DNA from: an uncultured Eubacteriales bacterium
GTDB taxonomy: Bacteria; Bacillota; Clostridia; Christensenellales; CAG-138
Direction: 5' to 3'
DNA: 64,000 bases
Assembly: GCA_900546845.1 (NCBI GenBank)
Contig: UREK01000003.1
Span: 32,129-96,128, forward strand
This document shows, piece after piece, positions 1 to 7,746 of this stretch. The position numbers and the translations under genes are program-made. Under the pieces are notes generated by a model. The model was given only the letters and a program-made list of their open reading frames with translations, was not told the DNA's origin and did no database searches. How positions within the stretch are numbered: the first letter of the stretch is position 1; each line of letters opens with the position of its first letter.

Positions 1-345
1 GATCTGGTCACCCACGGAAAGCATGGGGTTAAGCGCAGTCATCGGGTCCTGAAAAATCATTGAGATTTCATGACCACGGATTTTCCGCATCTCCGCCTCG
101 CTCTTTTCCATCAGGTTTTCGCCGCGGTAAAGGATCTCGCCGCCGGTGATTTTTCCCGGGGGGTTTGGAATCAGGCGCATGATGGACAGCGCAGTCGTGG
201 TTTTGCCCGCGCCGGTTTCCCCCACAAGGCCAAGGGATTCCCCCTCTTCCAATGTCAGGTTAATGCCGTTTACCGCCCGAACTGTGTCTTTGCCGGCGGA
301 ATACTGCACGAACAAATCTTTAATTTCCAAAATATTCTGACTCAT
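1..345 (-). CDS. Oligopeptide/dipeptide ABC transporter ATP-binding protein (DppD/OppD type), partial
   Basis: This is the N-terminal 115 codons of an ABC ATPase that would power the two permeases encoded just upstream. Reading the minus strand from the ATG at 345, the protein shows a Walker A motif (GETGAGKTT, about residues 42-50) and a Q-loop followed by the family-typical FQDPMTALNP near residue 97. The signature and Walker B motifs lie beyond the left edge of the window. A GAGGTGACGAG Shine-Dalgarno stretch precedes the ATG, and only 12 bases separate it from the upstream permease gene, so they are surely co-transcribed. The FQDPMTALNP block marks the peptide/nickel (PepT) branch of ABC importers; the real substrate cannot be read from it. 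Confidence 0.9.
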   Translation of the reverse strand, partial: MSQNILEIKDLFVQYSAGKDTVRAVNGINLTLEEGESLGLVGETGAGKTTTALSIMRLIPNPPGKITGGEILYRGENLMEKSEAEMRKIRGHEISMIFQDPMTALNPMLSVGDQI

Positions 346-357
346 TCTCGTCACCTC

Positions 358-1260
358 TCAGCTCTTAAGCTTGGGATCCAGGGCGTCGCGCAGGCCGTCT
401 CCAAAGAGGTTGAAGGAGAAAGCAGTCATCATAATTGCGAGGCCAGGGAAGGTCACCAGCCACCAGTAATCGCGGATGTATGCGCGCGAGGACGATGCCA
501 TGGCGCCCCATTCCGGCGTGGGCGCGGGAACGCCTAAACCGAGGAAGCTCAGGCCCGTAGCAGCCATAATGGTCGTTGCAACGCTCATGGTTGCCTGCAC
601 GATGATCGGCGCAAGGCAGTTGGGCAGGATGTACTTGAAGATGATGCGGAAATCGCTTGCGCCGGTTGCGTATGCAGCCTCCACATATTCTGTGCCCTTG
701 GTGGAAAGCACACTCACGCGAACTACGCGCGCATAGCCTGCAATCGAACCAATGGAAAGGGCAATGATCAGGTTCGGGATGCTGTTTCCAAGCGCGGCAA
801 CGATGGAGATGCCGAGCAGCGTGTTCGGGATTGCCATCAGCACGTCGATGAAGCGCATGAAAATGTTATCCGTGATGCCGCCATAGAAACCGGCGATCGC
901 GCCGATCACAACGCCGATGATGCAGGAGATGCCCACAGAGATCAGGCCGATTTCCATGGAGGTGCGGCAGCCATAGATTACGCGGGAGAAAATATCGCGG
1001 CCGTACTCATCCGTTCCAAAGAAATGCTCTGCACTGGGAGCTGCGAAACGGTCACGCAGATTTTGTTCAATGGGATCATACTGCGTCAATACCTGCGGGA
1101 ATATCGCGCAGAACAGGAGAAACAGCACGACTACCATGCCAAATACGGCAGCACGGTTGCGCAGGAAGCGCCCGATAATTTCTTTCGCCTGACCATGTCC
1201 GCCAATGGATATGGTGTCCTGAGACAGGGAAGCATCTTGTTTGGTTGATAACATCAACAT
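358..1260 (-). CDS. Peptide-type ABC transporter permease (DppC/OppC family)
   Basis: This 300-residue inner-membrane permease forms the channel of a peptide/nickel-type importer together with the DppB-type partner. It has an N-terminal membrane segment (about residues 38-60), then the FGTDEYGRDIFSRVIYG motif typical of DppC/OppC, and the EAA-type loop (EAAYATGASDFRIIFKYILPN) that docks on the ATPase. It ends with several hydrophobic helices and the family-typical FNLFGDGLRDALDPK tail. The ATG at 1260 starts one base after the stop of the upstream permease gene and a GGTGAG sequence lies 7 bases before it; an in-frame ATG at 1254 is an alternative. Order in the operon is binding protein, DppB, DppC, ATPase. 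Confidence 0.93.
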   Translation of the reverse strand: MLMLSTKQDASLSQDTISIGGHGQAKEIIGRFLRNRAAVFGMVVVLFLLFCAIFPQVLTQYDPIEQNLRDRFAAPSAEHFFGTDEYGRDIFSRVIYGCRTSMEIGLISVGISCIIGVVIGAIAGFYGGITDNIFMRFIDVLMAIPNTLLGISIVAALGNSIPNLIIALSIGSIAGYARVVRVSVLSTKGTEYVEAAYATGASDFRIIFKYILPNCLAPIIVQATMSVATTIMAATGLSFLGLGVPAPTPEWGAMASSSRAYIRDYWWLVTFPGLAIMMTAFSFNLFGDGLRDALDPKLKS

Positions 1261-1261
1261 A

Positions 1262-2236
1262 TCAGCTCACCGTCGCTTTCTTGCTGGATTTCCGCTTGAT
1301 GCGCTTGCCGCTGGAATACTGGGAACGGATGCGTGGATCAACGAAAGCGTAAATCACGTCGATCAGAAGGTTAATCAAGGACATCGCAACCGCAACAAAC
1401 AGGATTCCGCCCTGCACCAGGGGCGCGTTTTTCGTATTGATGCCATCCACGATGAGTTTGCCGATGCCGTTGATGGAGAACACCGTTTCAATAACGGCGG
1501 CGCCGCCCAGCAGTTTCGCAAAATCCGTGCCGGCGACGGTAATGATCGGCAGAACCGCATTGCGGAACGCATGCTTCATGACGACGACCAGTTCGGTTTG
1601 GCCTTTTGCGCGGGCTGTGCGCACGTAGTCCTCGCGGATCGCCTCCAGCATGCTGGAACGGGTCATGCGCATGCAGGCGGCAAGGCCCCATGTGCTCAGC
1701 GTGAAAGCGGGCAGGATCCAATGTTTCCAGCTTGTGAGGCCGGAAGGGGGAAGCCAGGCAAGAACGACCGAGAAGAGGATGATGAGCATCAAACCCTCCC
1801 AGAAACTCGGCAGCGAAACGCCAATCATCGCCACAATTCGTGTGAAGTTATCAATGAAGCTGTATTGCCGCACGGCTGAAACAACGCCTAGGGTTACGCC
1901 AAGCACAATTGCAAACAGTTCGGCATACAGGGAAAGCTTCATCGTTGTCGGGAAGCACGACAGGATTTCTTTAATGACCGGCTGCCTGGTTGAATAGGAT
2001 ATACCAAAATCGCCTTGAACAGCATCGACGACATAATTTACGAATCGAACCAAAAAGGGTTTATCCAGCCCGTTTTGCTCATTGAACAGGGCTTTGTCCT
2101 CTTCCGTAGCTAATTCGCCAAGAATATAATCGGCGGGTTCTCCAGGCGAAAAATACATCATGGAAAATGTAATGAGCGTAACACCGATCATGACCGGAAT
2201 CATCATCAGGATCCGCTTGAAGATGTATCTTAGCAT
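1262..2236 (-). CDS. Peptide-type ABC transporter permease (DppB/OppB family)
   Basis: This 324-residue membrane protein is the DppB/OppB-type half of the channel. It begins with the usual first helix (LRYIFKRILMMIPVMIGVTLITF), followed by the extracytoplasmic segment with the family's GDFGISYSTRQPV block, and later carries the coupling-helix region around EDYVRTARAKG and the C-terminal DVIYAFVDPRIR signature. The start ATG at 2236 is preceded by CGGAGGAAACAAG, a strong ribosome-binding site. It lies 138 bases downstream of the binding-protein gene, and the gap holds a stable hairpin (2268-2304). No premature stops or missing motifs are seen. Confidence 0.93.
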   Translation of the reverse strand: MLRYIFKRILMMIPVMIGVTLITFSMMYFSPGEPADYILGELATEEDKALFNEQNGLDKPFLVRFVNYVVDAVQGDFGISYSTRQPVIKEILSCFPTTMKLSLYAELFAIVLGVTLGVVSAVRQYSFIDNFTRIVAMIGVSLPSFWEGLMLIILFSVVLAWLPPSGLTSWKHWILPAFTLSTWGLAACMRMTRSSMLEAIREDYVRTARAKGQTELVVVMKHAFRNAVLPIITVAGTDFAKLLGGAAVIETVFSINGIGKLIVDGINTKNAPLVQGGILFVAVAMSLINLLIDVIYAFVDPRIRSQYSSGKRIKRKSSKKATVS

Positions 2237-2267
2237 CTTGTTTCCTCCGGAGTTTAAATCTTAGAAC

Positions 2268-2304
2268 AACCGGCTGCCAAGGCAGCAGGGCCCGGCAGCC
2301 GGTT
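2268..2304 (-). promoter_or_regulatory. Hairpin between binding-protein and permease genes
   Basis: AACCGGCTGCC at 2268-2278 and GGCAGCCGGTT at 2294-2304 form a perfect 11-bp inverted repeat. It sits in the 138-base gap after the solute-binding protein gene and before the permease genes. The minus-strand transcript has only a poor U-run after it, so a partial terminator or an mRNA-stabilising structure that raises binding-protein output over permease output is more likely than full termination. Confidence 0.65.
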
Positions 2305-2374
2305 TCCCGCGGCGTTAACCGCCATTTCGTATGCTTTTCAGCAATCTTTCCGTAATGTTGATGTCAACGTAAGT

Positions 2375-3973
2375 TTATTCGTAGACAACCCAGTCCGTAA
2401 TGTGTTTCATGTGGTCGATCGCGGGATGGAACTCGAAGCCTTCCAGCTTGTCGCTCACAGCGTAGTTGATCGGCATGTTCATGTACGGATAGGAGTAACG
2501 CTGCTCGTTGAGGTAGGTGTAGATCTCATCGAGGCAGATGGTGCGCTGCGGATCATCATAATAGTAGGTACGCAGCTCAAGGCACTTGCCATCCAGCCAA
2601 TCATCGTTGCCCTGGATACGGGAACCAAACGAGGATTCGTAGATGATGAGCATGTTGGAGATTTCGGAAGCCGTGCTGTCACGGATGCAAGCCTGGAACT
2701 GGCCGTTGTGCTGCGCATCATAGGTGGCAAGCGCGCTGGAGACGATGTTCGCAGTTACGCCAACTTCAGCCCACATGGACTGGATGATCTCTGCGGCCTT
2801 TTCATAGAGGGAGATAGGCTCAACATGAAGATCGATCGTGAAGCCGTCTGCATATCCGGCCTCAGCCAGGAGGGACTTCGCCTTCTCAACATCATAGGGC
2901 CAGGGATCAAGGGCCTTATAGCCGGCGGCAGGCGTGCTGCAGAAGCCGGTGATGGCGGTGCCGAGACCGTCGGAGGAAGCTTCAACGAGAAGTTCCTGGT
3001 CAATCGCATAGCAGAGCGCCTGGCGAACACGGACATCCTTCAGAATTGCATCCTGCATGCTGAAGGTCACAACAAGGTAACGGTATGCGTCACCGGACTC
3101 AACATGATAGCCGTCCAGAGCGTCAACGCGGGCAACGTCATTGCCTTCAATGTAGTAGGCAATGTCGGCAGCGCCGGTTTCAAGCTCGATCACGCGGGAA
3201 GTCGCTTCGGGGATGAACTTAATGACGATGTTTTCAGTCTTTGCGGGTTCGCCCCAGTAATACTCGTTCCGAGTGAGGGTGATGGAGGTGCCGGGAATCC
3301 ATTCAGCTACCTTGTAAGGGCCGGTGGTCACGGGAGCGCGGGAGAAGTCAGCTTCGCCCATCGCTTCAAAAGCGGCCTTGCTGACGATGGTGCCGCGGCC
3401 GGTGGACAGGGTGTTCTGGTACGGCGCCCACGCCTGGTTGAACTTCACGATGATGGTGCGGTCGTCAACGATCTCGGATTCTTCCGCATTGACGAAAGCA
3501 AAGTTGGAAGCGCTGCGCGGGGCTTCCTTCAGGCGAGCGAGCTCCCAGAGAATGTCTTCGGACGTAAGGTCGGTGCCATCGGAGAACTTAACGCCCTCTT
3601 TCAGAACAAACTTAACCGTCACATCGTCGATCTGCTCATAGGATTCGCAGATGCCGCCAAGGGTAATGCTGCCATCGGCCTGAAGGTCAAACAGATGGTC
3701 GCCGATCATGCCGAGGGTGAGTGCGATCGCATCGGTGTTGGCACTGGCAGGATCGAGGGTCTCCGGCTCAGATTCGGTTACGATCGTGATGGTGTCCTTC
3801 GCAACGCGGTCAGTATTGTCACCGGTGTTGGAAGGATCAGGGGTCTGTGTGTTGTCACCGGTGCTTGGTTGGTTGCCGGCTTGGGTGGGATCGGGCTGCT
3901 GGGTTGCCTGGCAGCCGAAGAACACGCTTACCAGAAGCATCAGGGCCAACAGCAGTGCTAGCTTACTTTTCAA
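2375..3973 (-). CDS. Extracellular solute-binding lipoprotein, family 5 (peptide/nickel type)
   Basis: This is a 532-residue substrate-capture lipoprotein for the importer encoded downstream. Residues 1-21 are a lipoprotein signal peptide ending in the lipobox VFFGC. It is followed by a low-complexity Thr/Pro/Asp/Gln-rich linker of about 35 residues, and then the SBP family 5 fold, recognisable from the ESEPETLDPASANTD start and the FSDGTDLTSEDILW block. The start codon is TTG at 3973, chosen because AGGAGG stands 8 bases upstream and the signal peptide begins there. A TTGACA-17-TATACT promoter lies about 125 bases upstream. The ligand is unknown; divergent linkage to aminotransferase and DapA-family genes hints at a small organic or amino-acid-like substrate. 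Confidence 0.93.
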   Translation of the reverse strand: MKSKLALLLALMLLVSVFFGCQATQQPDPTQAGNQPSTGDNTQTPDPSNTGDNTDRVAKDTITIVTESEPETLDPASANTDAIALTLGMIGDHLFDLQADGSITLGGICESYEQIDDVTVKFVLKEGVKFSDGTDLTSEDILWELARLKEAPRSASNFAFVNAEESEIVDDRTIIVKFNQAWAPYQNTLSTGRGTIVSKAAFEAMGEADFSRAPVTTGPYKVAEWIPGTSITLTRNEYYWGEPAKTENIVIKFIPEATSRVIELETGAADIAYYIEGNDVARVDALDGYHVESGDAYRYLVVTFSMQDAILKDVRVRQALCYAIDQELLVEASSDGLGTAITGFCSTPAAGYKALDPWPYDVEKAKSLLAEAGYADGFTIDLHVEPISLYEKAAEIIQSMWAEVGVTANIVSSALATYDAQHNGQFQACIRDSTASEISNMLIIYESSFGSRIQGNDDWLDGKCLELRTYYYDDPQRTICLDEIYTYLNEQRYSYPYMNMPINYAVSDKLEGFEFHPAIDHMKHITDWVVYE

Positions 3974-4098
3974 TGGTTTTTCCTCCTGTAAATTGTATTT
4001 TTATTGCGGAAGTCCGCAAACTTTGTTGACTTTTGGTACCCATATTGGTATCATCTTTTTAAACACAGTTGTGTTAATAAACTTAACTTCTTTGTTGG

Positions 4099-4127
4099 CA
4101 TTAGTATAATAGCGGATTCGGGAAATG
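4099..4127 (-). promoter_or_regulatory. Sigma-A-type promoter of the first ABC operon
   Basis: On the minus strand, TTGACA (4127-4122) and TATACT (4104-4099) are separated by exactly 17 bases. This is a near-consensus housekeeping promoter pointing at the binding-protein gene that starts at 3973. Confidence 0.8.
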
Positions 4128-4164
4128 TCAACATAATAACTTAAAAAAAGTACTCCCGAATTCG
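4109..4164. promoter_or_regulatory. Operator-like inverted repeat flanking the promoter
   Basis: CGGATTCGGGA at 4109-4119 lies inside the promoter spacer, and TCCCGAATTCG at 4154-4164 lies upstream of the -35. They match as an inverted repeat in 10 of 11 positions, centre-to-centre 45 bases. This suits a dimer or tetramer of a regulator such as the nearby MarR or LysR proteins; which one binds is not shown. Confidence 0.4.
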
Positions 4165-4209
4165 CGTGGAAAAAGTTAAATGCATTAACACGGTTTGCAA
4201 GATTTGCAT

Positions 4210-4224
4210 TCAGCATGATGCTGA
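4210..4224. promoter_or_regulatory. 15-bp perfect palindrome upstream of the RraA-like gene
   Basis: TCAGCAT-G-ATGCTGA is a 7-1-7 perfect inverted repeat 40 bases before the start of the RraA-like gene. It has no U-run and is too short for a terminator, so an operator is the likely role. Confidence 0.4.
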
Positions 4225-4264
4225 GGCAGTATCTACCATAATAAAATAAAGGAGCATGAACAAA

Positions 4265-4930
4265 ATGGCGCTGACAAAAGAACTAATCGAACGGTTTATG
4301 AAGGTTGACCCGGCGACGATGGGACACTACATCGGCGGTGGCTACATGAGGCCCGAGATGAAGCCCCTCAACATCGGGGAAAAGCGCATGGTCGGCCCGG
4401 CCTATACGCTACGTATCCCGGGCAAAGATTCTTGCGGCATTTATTATGCGATCAGCAAGGCGCCTAAAGGTTCCGTCATCGTTGTGGATCGCTGCGGGGA
4501 CGATACCTTTGCCTGCTGTGGAGAGATGGTCGCTACCTATGCTCAGGGCTGCGGTATGGCCGGCTTGGTTATTGACGGGCCTGCAACGGATTCTGTTGCC
4601 ATTAAAAAACTGGACATCCCCGTGTTCTGCACCGGTATTTCCTGCGTGACTACCGTAATCCTTGGCGTAACAGGCGAAGTGCAGATTCCGATCACCTGCT
4701 CTGGCGCTATCGTGCATCCGGGCGATATTATATTTGGCGATGCAGACGGCGTTGTCGTTCTCCCGCCGGATGGTTACGAAGATGCGCTCCAGAAATCAGA
4801 GGAGTCCGTTGAAGCTGAAGTCACCCAGCGCAAGATTTTTGGCAGCGGCCAACTGCCCGGTTGGGATATCGAAAGGCTGTTTGAAACAAATACCGTTCCG
4901 ATGCTGCTTGCATTGCGGAAAAAAGATTAA
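4265..4930 (+). CDS. RraA-like / HMG-aldolase-family protein
   Basis: This protein of about 221 residues belongs to the RraA-like fold that includes 4-hydroxy-4-methyl-2-oxoglutarate aldolases, oxaloacetate decarboxylases and the RNase E inhibitor RraA. The family marks are GE at about residues 86-87, the VIDGPATD segment (102-109) and the C-terminal HPGDIIFGDADGVVVLP. In the aldolases that segment ends in Arg-Asp; here the Arg position is Thr (T108), while Asp109 is kept, so classical aldolase activity is doubtful. The start is set at ATG 4265 because AAAGGAG (4248-4254) is 10 bases upstream; the ATG at 4256 is almost on top of that site. It heads the plus-strand catabolic-looking cluster and is divergent from the ABC operon. 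Confidence 0.85.
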   Translation: MALTKELIERFMKVDPATMGHYIGGGYMRPEMKPLNIGEKRMVGPAYTLRIPGKDSCGIYYAISKAPKGSVIVVDRCGDDTFACCGEMVATYAQGCGMAGLVIDGPATDSVAIKKLDIPVFCTGISCVTTVILGVTGEVQIPITCSGAIVHPGDIIFGDADGVVVLPPDGYEDALQKSEESVEAEVTQRKIFGSGQLPGWDIERLFETNTVPMLLALRKKD

Positions 4931-4941
4931 ACCGAGATTCG

Positions 4942-4974
4942 TGCCGGGCGGCAGGGCGACCGCCCGGCATTGTT
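4942..4974 (+). terminator. Intrinsic terminator after the RraA-like gene
   Basis: TGCCGGGCGG (4942-4951) and CCGCCCGGCA (4960-4969) form a perfect 10-bp GC-rich stem with an 8-base loop, followed by TTGTT. It lies 12 bases past the stop codon. Confidence 0.7.
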
Positions 4975-5053
4975 AGAAAACGGTAAATGATGCGCGCGTT
5001 TATATTTCGTGCTAGGCGAGTTCGACAATATAGCGCAGAATATGGTATCCTGT

Positions 5054-5089
5054 TTGCGATTTTATACTGAATTTGATATAATTATTATA
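5054..5089 (+). promoter_or_regulatory. Promoter and likely autoregulatory operator of the MarR-LysR pair
   Basis: TTGCGA (5054-5059), a 17-base spacer and a perfect TATAAT (5077-5082) form a promoter for the MarR-type gene. The -10 is part of a 6-1-6 inverted repeat, TATAAT-T-ATTATA (5077-5089). MarR proteins commonly repress their own promoters through such AT-rich palindromes, so this is the first place to look for self-binding. Confidence 0.6.
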
Positions 5090-5149
5090 GAATACGAAAA
5101 ATAGGGACATGCCGTATTTTCAGGCAAAGTTGATGTGTTGGGAGGAGCT

Positions 5150-5653
5150 ATGTTAATAATTCGGGAAGAAAATATTTGGGAGACTTGGCCAAATTATAAA
5201 AAGAGCAACCTGATACACGACTATGTTACGCTCTATGTGGACCGAAACGCGAAACCGCATGACTATGGAAATGGTGAGCTTTATTCTGCAATCGAAATGC
5301 ATATTCTGGAAAAAATATACTTTAATCCGGGCATTACCGTCACTGAGATTGCGAAGACCAATAAGCGAACCAAAAGCGCTGTTTCGCAAAACGTTTCCAA
5401 GCTGGAAAAGAAAGGGCTCATCACGAAAACTCCGCAGGAATTTCATGGAAAGCGTATTTCGCTTTGGCCAACGGCCAAGGGAAAGCAGCTGACAAAACTG
5501 CATATGAAATACGATGATGAGCATACAACGGAATTTTTCAGAAAGATTGCCGAATACTATACCAGCGACCAGTTGGACGCTTTTTTTAAGATAATGGAAG
5601 CGTGCCTTTGCACGATCCAAACTGAGGGTGAAAACGAAAAAAACTTGATCTGA
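5150..5653 (+). CDS. MarR-family transcriptional regulator
   Basis: This is a 167-residue winged-helix DNA-binding protein. The central part (HILEKIYFNPGITVTEIAKTNKRTKSAVSQNVSKLEKKGLI) is the MarR helix-turn-helix with the recognition helix, followed by a wing (TPQEFHGKRISLWPTAKGKQL) and dimerisation helices. The start is ATG 5150, directly after GGAGGAGCT; an upstream in-frame GTG at 5135 has no ribosome-binding site. The promoter at 5054-5082 overlaps a palindrome that could be its own operator. It lies 20 bases before a LysR gene and between two enzyme gene groups, so a repressor that responds to a metabolite of the cluster is a reasonable guess. Confidence 0.88.
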   Translation: MLIIREENIWETWPNYKKSNLIHDYVTLYVDRNAKPHDYGNGELYSAIEMHILEKIYFNPGITVTEIAKTNKRTKSAVSQNVSKLEKKGLITKTPQEFHGKRISLWPTAKGKQLTKLHMKYDDEHTTEFFRKIAEYYTSDQLDAFFKIMEACLCTIQTEGENEKNLI

Positions 5654-5673
5654 GAGGGGGACGATCCGATCCT

Positions 5674-6642
5674 ATGCTTCGTGTATACCAGTACATCTAT
5701 GAGGTATATCGGGAACAGAGCTTTTCGCGCGCCGCGCAAAAGCTCTATTTGTCCCAGCCCTCTTTGAGCCTTACTATTAAGCGGTATGAGACCGAGATTG
5801 GCGTGCAAATATTCGACCGAAGTACTACGCCTGTGAAGCCCACGGAGGCGGGGGAGGTGCTCATCGAGTATATCCAGCGGCTTCTCACTACGGAGCATGA
5901 GATGCAGACATATCTGGAAGATTACCGTGAGCTGAAAACAGGCAACATCACGCTCGGGGCGGCGCATATGTTTTCGAGCTATCTGCTGCCGCACCTCATC
6001 GCGCGGTTCCTGCAGCTTTATCCCCAAATCAACATCAATATTGCAGAATCCGATTTCCTTACCCTTCAGAAGATGACCCTGGACGGCGAGGTAGACCTGT
6101 TGATCGAAAGCCATGCGTTCGATCCGGCGCTTTTTCAGGTGTATCCCTTATTTGAAGAGTATATCCTGCTGGCGGTTCCTGCGGATGACCCGGCGCATGG
6201 GGAAAACGCCGCGAGCGTCCTGACGGCAAAGGATATCCTGGACAACCGGCATGCTAGCCCAGACTGGCCTTGCATATCGCTGCAGCAATTTCAAGACCAT
6301 CCCTTTCTGATGCTGGAAAAGGGGCACGATATGAATAGCCGTGGGCTCCGCTTTTGCCGGGAAAGCGGCTTTGAACCGAAGGTTTTTATGTATCTGAACC
6401 AGTTGACGACCGCCTATAACCTGGCCGCACAGCATCTTGGCGTGGCCTTCGTCTCGGATACGGTGGTCAAACTGAGCAACCCGGGCAAGGAGCTGCTGTA
6501 TTATAAGCTGTCCGGGCTGGGCGTGAAGCGTTACATCAACATGGTGCATAAGCGCAGCCGCTATGTTTCCAAGGCGACGGAAGCGTTTATCACGATGGTG
6601 ACGCAGTTGAGCGGCGATGGGATTTCTGGCGTGTGCAGATAG
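5674..6642 (+). CDS. LysR-family transcriptional regulator
   Basis: This 322-residue regulator has the N-terminal LysR helix-turn-helix (YEVYREQSFSRAAQKLYLSQPSLSLTIKRYE, about residues 9-40), a linker helix, and a periplasmic-binding-like effector domain from about residue 90 (TLGAAHMFSSYLLPHLIARF) onward. It follows the MarR gene by 20 bases with GAGAGGGGGACG upstream of the ATG, so the two are probably co-transcribed. LysR regulators usually activate adjacent genes in response to a pathway intermediate; a perfect inverted repeat at 6663-6686, between this gene and the DapA-family gene, is a candidate site. Confidence 0.92.
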   Translation: MLRVYQYIYEVYREQSFSRAAQKLYLSQPSLSLTIKRYETEIGVQIFDRSTTPVKPTEAGEVLIEYIQRLLTTEHEMQTYLEDYRELKTGNITLGAAHMFSSYLLPHLIARFLQLYPQININIAESDFLTLQKMTLDGEVDLLIESHAFDPALFQVYPLFEEYILLAVPADDPAHGENAASVLTAKDILDNRHASPDWPCISLQQFQDHPFLMLEKGHDMNSRGLRFCRESGFEPKVFMYLNQLTTAYNLAAQHLGVAFVSDTVVKLSNPGKELLYYKLSGLGVKRYINMVHKRSRYVSKATEAFITMVTQLSGDGISGVCR

Positions 6643-6662
6643 GGCGCGCCCTTGCCTTTCGC

Positions 6663-6686
6663 CGTTATTTAAAACGATAAATAACG
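6663..6686. promoter_or_regulatory. Perfect 9-6-9 inverted repeat, candidate regulator site
   Basis: CGTTATTTA (6663-6671) and TAAATAACG (6678-6686) are a perfect inverted repeat with a 6-base spacer, located 105 bases before the DapA-family start. It is AT-rich and has no U-run, which argues against a terminator and for an operator, most simply of the LysR protein encoded just upstream. Confidence 0.55.
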
Positions 6687-6790
6687 CTTATTCGACATTT
6701 GATATTTGACGGTTCCCGCGTTTTGAAGGATGATGGATCCGAAGGCTGCCGCTTTACGGCGCGGCGTCCACACAACGAGGAGGTACTGTC

Positions 6791-7684
6791 ATGCTTGAAT
6801 TAAAAGGAATCTATTCACCCATTGCAACGCCATTTATCGATGATGAAATCGCATACGATAAGCTGGACGAAAACCTAGAATTTTGGATGGCTTCCAAACT
6901 GGAAGGCATTGTTGTCATGGGCTCCAACGGTGAGTTCGTATCCCTGCGCGAAAGCGAGAAGGAGGCGCTGATCCGTTTCTGCTGCAAAAAGATCGCGGGC
7001 AAAAAGCGCGTCGTCGTTGGCACCGGCAGCAATTGTATGGACGAAACGCTGCACCTTTGCAACGTTTCGGCGGAATGCGGTGCGGATGCGGTGCTCCTCG
7101 TAACGCCATTTTATTACAAAAACGCCATGAAGGACGACGTGCTGGAAACTTATTATACGGCCGTTGCGGACCGCTCTCCATTGCCGGTAATCATTTATAA
7201 CATGCCTGCCAATACTGGCGTGAACACCTCTTCCGCATTGCTCGCAAAGCTTTCGCATCACCCCAATATCATCGGCGTGAAGGATACCTCTGGCAATATC
7301 GTGCAGATCACTGAGACCATCCGCGATTGCGCTCCAGGCTTCTCTGTGCTGGCAGGAAATTGGGCGTTCCTGCTGCCGAGCCTGTACCTCGGTGCAAAGG
7401 GTGGTACGCTTGCCCTTTCCAACGTGCTCCCCAACGAGTGCGCGAAGCTGATCGAGCTTTTTGAAGCGGGGAAGACGGAAGAGGCAAAGGCGCTTGCTCT
7501 GCGCCTTATGCCTGTGAACGCGGCCGTTACGACGAAGTACGGCATCGGCGGGCTGAAGGTCGCCATGGATCTTGTTGGCCTGTTCGGAGGGGAACCAAGG
7601 CTGCCGCTGCGCCGCCCCAATGCGGAGATCAGGGCATATATCCGCAGCACGCTCATCAACGCAGGGATCACCGTGCGGGATTAA
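6791..7684 (+). CDS. Dihydrodipicolinate synthase family aldolase/lyase
   Basis: This 297-residue protein belongs to the class I aldolase family that includes DapA, N-acetylneuraminate lyase and 2-keto-3-deoxy-acid aldolases. The catalytic lysine that forms the Schiff base is K164 in GVKDTSGN, and the conserved tyrosine is Y136 in IIYNMPANTG. The substrate-carboxylate loop is GSNGE (44-48), where true DapA usually has G-T-T-G-E, so I do not call it dapA. AACGAGGAGG precedes the ATG. It is followed 62 bases on by an aminotransferase gene in the same direction. Its place in a cluster with an importer and an aldo/keto reductase suggests catabolism of a keto acid or amino acid rather than lysine synthesis. 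Confidence 0.9.
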   Translation: MLELKGIYSPIATPFIDDEIAYDKLDENLEFWMASKLEGIVVMGSNGEFVSLRESEKEALIRFCCKKIAGKKRVVVGTGSNCMDETLHLCNVSAECGADAVLLVTPFYYKNAMKDDVLETYYTAVADRSPLPVIIYNMPANTGVNTSSALLAKLSHHPNIIGVKDTSGNIVQITETIRDCAPGFSVLAGNWAFLLPSLYLGAKGGTLALSNVLPNECAKLIELFEAGKTEEAKALALRLMPVNAAVTTKYGIGGLKVAMDLVGLFGGEPRLPLRRPNAEIRAYIRSTLINAGITVRD

Positions 7685-7746
7685 CGGTTGAACAAACCGG
7701 GCCGCGTGCGGTCAATATAAATTGAAAAACAGGAAAAGGAGTAACA

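Noticed and set aside
2402..3961. 519-codon plus-strand frame
   Set aside because: It is exactly antisense to the solute-binding protein gene, which has a signal peptide, family motifs, promoter and ribosome-binding site.
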